Source: an uncultured Clostridia bacterium (GTDB lineage Bacteria > Bacillota > Clostridia > HGM11514). Taken from it: a stretch of DNA of 64,000 bases. The notes under the pieces were generated by a model, which searched no databases, was not told the origin of the DNA, and was given only the letters and a program-made list of their open reading frames with translations. The stretch lies in NCBI GenBank assembly GCA_934464705.1, contig CAKSKB010000001.1:186001-250000 (forward strand), written 5' to 3'. The translations under genes and the position numbers were made by a program. This document shows, piece by piece, positions 1 to 8,400 of this stretch; the first letter of the stretch is position 1, and each line of letters starts with the position of its first letter.

Positions 1-7
1 TTCACGC

Positions 8-1096
8 TTACAGTTCAATTCGGAATTTTGTTTCCTTAACCCAATTAATTCCGCATACAATATATCGCAAAACGGGAATACGGCTGATTATTTCGTAAAG
101 AAACACAGCGCCGAAAAAGCTTGAGAATGCTGTTGCTATGTACTTCAAAGCAACAGGAATGTCAGCATTATATATGTAATATGCGCATACCGCAAGAGGC
201 AAATAATGAAACAGATAAAGTCCCCATGATTTTTTTATCATGAATCTTGTAAAACCGTTCTCAAAATTTCCCCGCTTTTTCATAAATGACAATATCGCAA
301 GCACCGTTATCCAAGCATACAAATTACAAAGCGGTGTATCCAACACAACATGCTCGGCATAGGGTTTACCCCAAAAATCAACGGTGAACACTATACAAAA
401 GATAATTGCCGATACACAAAGCGGCATATATATTTTTTCCAGCCTGTTCATTACTTCGTCGTGCGAAAAAACAAGATAACCAATCAAATATCCTGTACCG
501 TAAATTCCAAACCGATAGACCGTTACAACCGCTGCATTACCGATTTGCGCAGCACCCCAAACAGGCAGAGCAAGCATTATCAGAATAAGACAATTTGTTT
601 TCTTGCAAAAATTCCACAATCGGTCTTTTTCGACTTTCCTAAGCAGCACCAAGGCCATTGAAAACACCCAAAGCAGTTGTATATACCAAAGCGGACCTGT
701 TCCGGATATGCTCATAATGATATATAATATCGGTTTCGGGACTGTCTGCATGTTTTCAAATGCGCCGCCGATTTTCAAGTTAAAACACCCCAAAATCCAC
801 CAAAATACAAACAGCGCAAGCGTCGAAGGTATTAAAAGCTTTACCGTTTTTGATTTAATAAATTCTCTGTGCGTGTGCGTTTCAAGATAAAATCTTGCGC
901 TCATGCCCGAAACAACAAACAAAAGCAGCATAAACCACGGATACACTATATACAGAAAAACATCTTGATACTGCGTATCCGAAAACGAACCGACGCCACC
1001 GGGAACCCCCGAGCCGTTAAAGATATAAAACACATGATATATTACAACCAAAGCCACCGTAATCCATCTTATGTTGTCAATGTATTTTTTCCTCAT
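8..1096 (-). CDS. membrane acyltransferase, family 3 (OafA/YrhL type)
   Basis: Predicted O-acyltransferase of the acyltransferase-3 family, which moves acyl groups onto cell-surface glycans or other exported carbohydrates from within the membrane. The 362-residue product opens with the family hallmark RKKYIDNIRWITVALVVIYH, whose arginine and late histidine match the conserved N-terminal R and H. It then has about ten hydrophobic segments spread to the C-terminus, as usual for this family at 330-400 residues. The ATG lies behind GGAGATAAGA. The gene ends eight bases from the window edge, so its downstream partner is not visible. Substrate cannot be inferred from sequence. It follows a decayed exporter gene and has no obvious functional neighbour. 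Confidence 0.85.
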   Translation of the reverse strand: MRKKYIDNIRWITVALVVIYHVFYIFNGSGVPGGVGSFSDTQYQDVFLYIVYPWFMLLLFVVSGMSARFYLETHTHREFIKSKTVKLLIPSTLALFVFWWILGCFNLKIGGAFENMQTVPKPILYIIMSISGTGPLWYIQLLWVFSMALVLLRKVEKDRLWNFCKKTNCLILIMLALPVWGAAQIGNAAVVTVYRFGIYGTGYLIGYLVFSHDEVMNRLEKIYMPLCVSAIIFCIVFTVDFWGKPYAEHVVLDTPLCNLYAWITVLAILSFMKKRGNFENGFTRFMIKKSWGLYLFHYLPLAVCAYYIYNADIPVALKYIATAFSSFFGAVFLYEIISRIPVLRYIVCGINWVKETKFRIEL

Positions 1097-1303
1097 TTCT
1101 TATCTCCGTATCTCTAAATACAGTCTGCCTCGCTTTTTCAAAGTACCGTAATTCATCTCTTTACAGCACATAAACTCAAATTTTATTAGAAGGTCAGCCT
1201 CATCTGATACCATACAGCGTTTCCGTGTATTGATTTATCAGAAACACCTTCCCCCAAAATTTTATGCAAGAAACAATTTAATCAAATTACAGAGCAATTT
1301 TAT

Positions 1304-1696
1304 TCAGTAGAGAATAATCACGGTACCGCAGACGCGGTTCAGCCATGTCACGATAAATGCAGAGCATATAATTTTCCAAAGCGGCTGATTTACATCCTTT
1401 CCGCCGCTTAAATCTGCTTTTGAGCGGATAAGCCCGATGCCTATGTAAATAACCAGCAGTCCACCCGCGCCAAGAACAATCTTCTGAAGCCACGGCAAAG
1501 CCTCCATCAAAGCACCTGCGCCAAGAAAACAGGCAATCCCGAGGGAGATATCCCAGGAGATAACAATCAGAGCAGTCGCTATTGCACGGGTCAGCTTACG
1601 GCTCATAGCACTGTTGATAACAAACAGGTTCTGCATACCTATCGGAGCCACATAAGCAAGCCCCAGCGACAGCCCCTGAAGATAAATAGGTATCAT
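1304..1696 (-). pseudogene. truncated LysE/ArgO-family amino-acid exporter
   Basis: The first 120 residues read as a normal LysE-type exporter, with GLAYVAPIGMQNLFVIN near the N-terminus and three hydrophobic helices. Family members are about 200 residues, so this 130-residue frame lacks the last two or three helices. The family motif expected near residue 115 (TWLNPQALIDGT) is here TWLNRVCGT: the GTVIIL that follows is kept but the residues between Asn and Gly-Thr are shortened, and a stop comes five codons later. I read this as a small deletion plus loss of the 3' half. AAAGGAGG lies upstream of the ATG, 19 bases after the acetyltransferase stop, so the two were probably co-transcribed. A functional short form is unlikely. 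Confidence 0.7.
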
Positions 1697-1715
1697 TTCC
1701 GAATTAAGACCTCCT

Positions 1716-2339
1716 TTAAATTCGGCAGTCGCCCAGCACTTCGGGTTTATTTTTCAGCGAATCCGCATCAGTAATTTCCCGAATAACCCTGCATTGGTTT
1801 CCCGCAGCAAAAGTATTCGCCGGAATTGAGCGCGTTACAACACTGCCGGCACCAATCACACAATTATCGCCTATTGTAACCCCCGGGCAAACTACAACAT
1901 TTGCACCAAACCAACATTCGTTTCCGATATGAACAGGCTTTGCCCAACACAGACGCTTTTCGCTTCCGTCCGGCAGACGAAGGCTTTTTCTTTCGCTTGC
2001 AATCATAGGATGAAGAGGCGTAACTATTGTGACATTCGGACCAAAGTTGCAGTTCTCCCCTATGGTTACTTCCGCATCGTCCTGACAGGTGAAATTAAAG
2101 TTGATAAAAGTTCCTCTGCCGATTTTTGTATGAATTCCGTAATGGAAAGTAATCGGCCCCTGCAAAAATACGCCATCGTTAAGCTCACCGAGTATTTGTC
2201 TGAGAATTGCATTCCGTTCAGCGGTTTGGTCCTCATAAAGCCGATTAAAATCAATATTAAGTTTGTGAGTTTTCAGTTTTCTTTCTTTTCTCCACGGTTC
2301 TGCCGGGCTGAAAAGAAGTCCGTTTCCGTTGTCAAGCAT
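1716..2339 (-). CDS. sugar O-acetyltransferase (Maa/NodL/LacA, left-handed beta-helix)
   Basis: Acetyl-CoA-dependent O-acetyltransferase of the maltose/galactoside acetyltransferase type. The N-terminal third (LNIDFNRLYEDQTAERN) matches the Maa-type helical cap. Residues about 70-190 form hexapeptide repeats, including IGENCNFGPNVTI, HPMIASERKS with the catalytic-site histidine, and VVVCPGVTIGDNCVIGAG. At 207 residues it is the usual length. The ATG has only a weak GTGGTGAT ribosome site. It is expressed from its own promoter, which overlaps the terminator of the upstream giant gene, and is followed by the truncated LysE gene. The sugar acceptor is unknown; detoxification of non-metabolised sugars is the usual proposal for this family. 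Confidence 0.85.
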   Translation of the reverse strand: MLDNGNGLLFSPAEPWRKERKLKTHKLNIDFNRLYEDQTAERNAILRQILGELNDGVFLQGPITFHYGIHTKIGRGTFINFNFTCQDDAEVTIGENCNFGPNVTIVTPLHPMIASERKSLRLPDGSEKRLCWAKPVHIGNECWFGANVVVCPGVTIGDNCVIGAGSVVTRSIPANTFAAGNQCRVIREITDADSLKNKPEVLGDCRI

Positions 2340-2364
2340 TTTATATCACCACTTTCTGTTTTAT

Positions 2365-2393
2365 ATTATACCATAAAAAAAGCGGGAACGCAA
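2365..2393 (-). promoter_or_regulatory. sigma-A promoter of the acetyltransferase gene
   Basis: Reading the minus strand, TTGCGT (2388-2393) is followed after 17 bases by TATAAT (2365-2370), 26 bases ahead of the ATG. The -35 box lies inside the hairpin of the preceding terminator. Confidence 0.6.
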
Positions 2394-2414
2394 TAGTTCA
2401 TACTGCTTTCCCGC
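2375..2414 (-). terminator. intrinsic terminator of the giant SLH protein gene
   Basis: On the minus strand the arms TGCGGGAA-AGCA and TGCGTTCCCGC (2404-2414 and 2382-2392) pair around a short loop and are followed by seven Ts (2375-2381). It lies 25 bases past the stop of the surface-protein gene. Confidence 0.75.
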
Positions 2415-2438
2415 ATAGCTGTTTTATCGGCAACTATA

Positions 2439-5400
2439 TTATTTCCATTTTTCGGCGCTGCCGCTTTTTTCATATTCATGGGCATTTGCCGCTTCGATAA
2501 CATCTCCCCAATACCATTCGGACGGCGAAACATCACTGAACTGTTTTACCGAATTTCCATATGTATTTATGTAATCAATATCCGCCGTTCTTCCAAGCAT
2601 ATTGTTGACTATTTTAACAACAGAAGCGCGTTTTACGACAAGTTCCGGGCTGAAAGTGCCATCACCGTTTCCGGAAATCCAACCGAGAGCTGCCGCTTCC
2701 GAAATATCCTTTGCTGCCCAGTAGTCATCAGCAACATCGAAAAATACATCAACGCCATCAACATCAGCATCAACGAACCTCATTGCAATTGCGACGAACT
2801 CCGCTCTTGTTATTTTGCCTTCAGGATTGAATTTGTTTTCCCCTATTCCCTTTATAATGCCAAGGTTGGCAAGTGCCGTAACAGCATCGAAATACCATGC
2901 ATCCGGACTTACATCGTCAAATGCACTGTCACCAGATACATTCCTGTCAACCAACAGATTATAAAACAGCTGTGCCGCTTCTGCTCTTGTCATGTTTCCT
3001 TCCGGTCTGAAGGTATTATCATCATATCCGCTTATATAGCTGATGTGGCTGTCGGTTTCGAGCAAATCGGCAACACCGGTTTTTACAGGATTTTCAGGCT
3101 GCGGTTCATCATTTTGCCCGCATTCTGTCCACTTTGCGTAAAGAATAATATTTTCTGTAATTTCAGCTGTAAAATCGAATTCTTCGGTCAAAGCGCTGTC
3201 GCTGTACCAGCCGTCAAAAATATAGCCTTCCATCACCGGAGTTTCAGGTTCCTCTGCCTTTTTGCCTGCCTTAACGCTTTGACTTTCTATTTCACTTCCG
3301 CCTTTCACCTCAAAATCAACCATGTATGACGGTAATGAAGCCGCTCCGCCGCCCATGCCGCTTCCTCCTTCGCCGCTGCTATTGCTTTGCCTGTAAACAG
3401 TAACGGTAGAGTTAATTGCACCGCTGCCCTGATAATTTTCGCTGCCTTCACCTTTGAAGCCGCTGTAATTTATCGTAACCGTATATGTTCCGGGGTTTTT
3501 GGAAATTTCAGAAAACCGAACATCTTCATTATCCGAATTTTTAACCGTAACTGTAAGGTTATCCGGAGAAAGATTTTCATTTCCGAGCACACCGGCTATT
3601 TCATACAGTCGGCTTTCATACACTACCGAACCTGCAGCAACTCTTGCATTTTTGGCGGAAATCGACAATGTAAACGGCGTTACGCTCAGCGTACCGGTTT
3701 GCTGTGTTATTTCATAGTTTTCCGTCACATCTGCGCCTTCGCTGTCCGAAACAGCAATACGCTCTATTATGTTTACCCCAGTGCCGACATTGGTTATAAC
3801 GCTTTCGGCAGTCATAACGGCAGATAATGTATGGTTATCAGCCAAACTGCCGCTTAATTCCGTTTCGTTTGTCAAAAGCGGCTGTGCATCGTACACCTTA
3901 CTTTTGCTTGCCGCCTTTACAGAAACTGCCCTCTTGCCGATTGAAACAGTTGCCTTTTCTGTGAAAAAGCGTGCTGCATGACCGTCAGCCGACGCATCGA
4001 CACAACAATAATATTCACCGCTTTCAGCCACATTTTTTACAGAATACGAATTATATAATGCCGATGAAACGGGAATTGCTTCATTTGAACCGCTTGGTAC
4101 AAAATACCACTGATAGTGCTTAACCGATATATTATCCGCAAGCGTATATGTAATATCATGAGTTTTTCCGTCATATTCACCCGTATAACCTTCGACTGTG
4201 ATATCTGCCGGAGTGTATGCGGCATAATACTTTTTATCGCCGCGGTCGCTGTTCTTGATTTCATACACTCTTGCACCCTCCAAAAGCTCATCTTCGTACC
4301 AGCCGGCAAAATGATAGCCGTCCTTTGAAACATCCGTCGGAAGCAGTGCGCCTGTTCCGTAAGTGTACTCTGTAATTTTCCCGGAATTTACAAATCCGCC
4401 GTTTGTTTCAAAAACAACCGAATATACCATAGCTTCCCATACAGCATAGAATCTCACATCGCTGTTTTCGGAATACATATCGCCGGCAAAGTACCCGGCA
4501 GCACCGTCCGGAGAGGTTGCCCACCCGATAAATTTATATCCGTATCTTTCGGGTATGCGGTCGGACAGTTTTACATCGGTATCATAAGCCTTCATTATAT
4601 TTTCAGGCATGTTGCCGACATATTCCGCCGCATTTGAATTGTATGTAACTGAATATGTATTAAGCCCAATTCCCCTCACGGTAATAACCTTTGATTCGGT
4701 AACATTTGTAATATCAAAGTAAAGTGTACTGCCGCTTTCGGAAGTCTTTTCAAGCAAAACACCGTTTGCGTAAACCGATATGTCCGATGCATTGTATCCG
4801 TCCGACACGGTAATGCCGAATGAAAAAGTCCCGCCATGTTCAACATGAATATCCGATATAACATTGACCGTAAATTCGCTTCTGTTATCAGGGACCTTCA
4901 CCGTATAAGTATTCTTTTCAAACTTTGCTTCAAGCTGCAAATCCCCTTTAACACCGTCTGCAAAATTCCATTCATTATCTCCGTCAAACCAGCCTGAAAA
5001 TGTATATCCGGATTTCTCAGGCGTTCTCGGCTTTTGCGTCTTGCTGTTATACATAACCCTTTCGGAGTAATAGAGCTCACCGTCAACCGTATATTTAACA
5101 GCATAAATATCCGCCGTTACGCCGCTTACGGTTATTATCTGATCGGCGGTAATATTTTTAACGCTGTAAACATAAGTGCCTTCAACTTTGGTTCCGGTAA
5201 GAAGTATTCCGTTTGCGTACACCTTCATATTGTCAGCGTTATAGTGCTCTGCAACTGTTATTTTGAAGGTATAATCGCCGCCGTAATTTACTGCTGTACT
5301 GCCGCCCGACTCAACGGTATACCCATCACCGCCTTCCGGGAGTGTAACACTTAATATTCCGCTTTCCCATACAGGTATTAAAGTTATATCCGATGTAACT

Positions 5401-8400
5401 TTATCTTCCGCAAAATTTCGGATACGAGTTCCGTCAGACCAGCCTTTGAATGTTTCACCCTCTTTTGCAGGTGATACAGGTTCTGCAATAAGCGAACCAT
5501 ATTCCGCCTGAACCGTTAAATACACCTGACCGTCAACCATATATGTTACCGTATACTTATTAAGTTCAACACCTGCTACGGTTATTACCTGATCGGCGGT
5601 AATATTTTTAACGCTGTAAACATAAGTGCCTTCAACTTTGGTTCCGGTAAGAAGTATTCCGTTTGCGTACACCTTCATATTGTCAGCGTTATAGTGCTCT
5701 GCAACTGTTATTTTGAAGGTATAATCGCCGCCGTAATTTACCGCCGTGCTGCCGCCCGACTCAATGGTATACCCTTTGCCGCTTCCCGGAGGTGTGATAT
5801 TCAGTGCATTTACCGCAAATCTTGCATAAACGGAAATATTTTTGTCAAGCACGGTTGTTTCGTCGATTTTGGTTCCGCCTGTCCGCTCGCTGTACCAGCC
5901 TATAAAACTGCTGCCTTCCTTTACGGGAGGATTAGGCAGCACAATTGCCGCCGCATTTCCTTCGATAGCAGACTGTGTATAATAAAGTCCGCCGTCAAAA
6001 TAGAAACTTGCCGTATGGATTTTCTTAGCCTCCGCAGCGGCAACGAACGATACTGGACCTTTTATTCTATATGTGCCCTCGGAAATGACCTCCGCATTAT
6101 CCTTCGGAATAACCGTTATAACCGGAGAATTATACCCTTCGCCGCTTGCTGCTGTCACATTAACCGTTCCGTTATAAACAGCTTCGTTTGAACTGAGCGT
6201 TCCCGAAACGCCCTCCCCTGTAATAAGAGCCACGGAATATTTATTGATTTTCCACTGTGCATAAAGCGTTATATCCGCATTAACGCTTAATTCGCTTCCT
6301 GCTCTGTAGCTTGTTCCGGTTCCGTCCGCCTTAGTGTTCCATTCCGAGAAAGTATATCCTGTGCGAACCGGTATCTGCGAACTCAATATAAGCACATTAT
6401 CATATTTTTTGGTCTGCACAGAGGGAACCGCAATATTCTCCGATGTGTTTTTATTGTACTCAACAGCATAGGATTTGGCTGTCCATTTTGCGTAAAGCCG
6501 TATATCCGCCGTCACTTCGGTCTGAAAATCATACGGAGTGGCGTACGAAGCATCTGTATACCAGCCCGCAAAACTGTAACCGTTTCTTTGAGGGATACCG
6601 GGCTGCAATGCTTTCATGTTTTCTTCAACCGTACTTATAAGATATATACTGCCATTGCTTACAAAAGTAACCGTATGCTGCGGCTTTGCCGTAACGGAAA
6701 CCGAAATCACGGGCTGCGAAGTTATATCATGAAGAGTATATGTAAACACATCGCCGTTTTTGGTTCCATTTAAAGTGTTCCCGTTTGCAAAAACTACCGG
6801 AACAGCCGTTTTATAGCCGTCCGCCAACGCAACCTTAAAAGTAAAGTCCCCGCCGCTTTCAATTACGGTATCATTGGGCGATATGCTGTACCCCGTGCCG
6901 TTGTTAAGTATGATATGGAAAGTTTCTTTCTTAACATGGTAAATATTGATACTTGTATCTGCAGATATACTGTTTATTCTATAAGTATAGGCGGCACCGT
7001 TAATCTGTACCGAACCGAGCATGATTCCGTTTGCCGAAACTGTCATTTTGTCCGCAGTATAGCCGTTTTCAACACATATCTTAAAGGAAATACCGTTTCC
7101 TTTGCTTACGGTTATATCTTTTTGTGATGTCACTTCAGTATCATCGTAATATACTTTATACCCCTCACCCGACTTAGGGAGCGTAACCGTATGGCTTTCA
7201 TTTTTCCCAATGACCGCATACAGGTAAACCGACGCTCCGTTTTCGCCGGCAAGCCCGGCTGTAATTTCCTGCCCGTCGCTGTAATAAACCGTATCGCTTC
7301 CCGATGCAACAGACCAGCCGCAAAATGTATATCCTTCCGGCACGGAAATTCCGAGCGTATCGGCTTTCGGTATACGGAAACCGCTGCCGTAGACGGCGGA
7401 AACAGAACCCAAAGTTTTCGTCCCGTTTACAAATGTAACGGTATAATTTATAGGTTCCCACGCTGCGTAAAGGTCAAATTTTTCCTCAACACTGTTCCAG
7501 GCGGCGATTTTATAGTAATCCGACAGCTGCATATCGGAATCATAAACCAAATTGCCGCCCCTGTCAGCCGAAGTATAATAGCCGGCAAATGTATATCCGT
7601 ATCTGTACGGTGCCGTCAGATTACCCGACGGAAGAGGCTTTCCGTATACAGCCTCGCACGAAGCACTTCCGGAAGAGCCGCCTTCAAAATGAAAATTAAC
7701 CTTTGTTTTCGCACCTCTCCAAACTGCGTAAAGTGTAATATTACCGTTTTGTATATCGGTAAGATTTTTTACGGCTGCACCGTTTATATAAGCAATCTCA
7801 CCGTTCGGCGAATATGACCACCCGGCAAACTGACACCCGCTTTTTGCAAATGCGTTTTCAGAAAGAGTGAATTCTTTGTCATAAACAGCCGAAGTTGCAG
7901 GCATACTACCAATTCCACCGTCAGCATCATATCTTACCGTATAAAGTATCGGTTCCCATACGGCATAAAGAACAATATCCTCTGAGCCGACAGCAACGGT
8001 ATCTCCGCCTTTATATTCTGCAAATTCCGAATCCGCAGAGGAAGCCCAGCCGCAGAATGAATACCCGATTTTTGAAGGCAAATCCGACTTTACCAAAACC
8101 GAATCTCCGTTTACATAAATACGCATATCAATCGGAGGGTTTATACCCCCGTTTGCGTTGTATATTATATTTACCGAAGTTGCGTCGGAAACAACAACAT
8201 AAGCCGCACCCTTTATTTCAATTTTATATACCCCGTCGGTCGGATGTGTAAGAATTCCGTTTACATACACCTTCGGCGCACTTCCGCTTACGGTAAACTC
8301 GGCATATTCGCCAAGCACATAACCGTCTGCATTTATTCCGGAAACCGAGTATCCGTCCGCCACAGACACGCTAACCGCATATTTTACAGGCTCCCAGACC

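Noticed and set aside
1097..1303. A 37-codon frame (about 1105-1215, minus strand) ending just before the acyltransferase ribosome site.
   Set aside because: No ribosome site and no recognised homology; the rest of this 207-base gap shows nothing definable.
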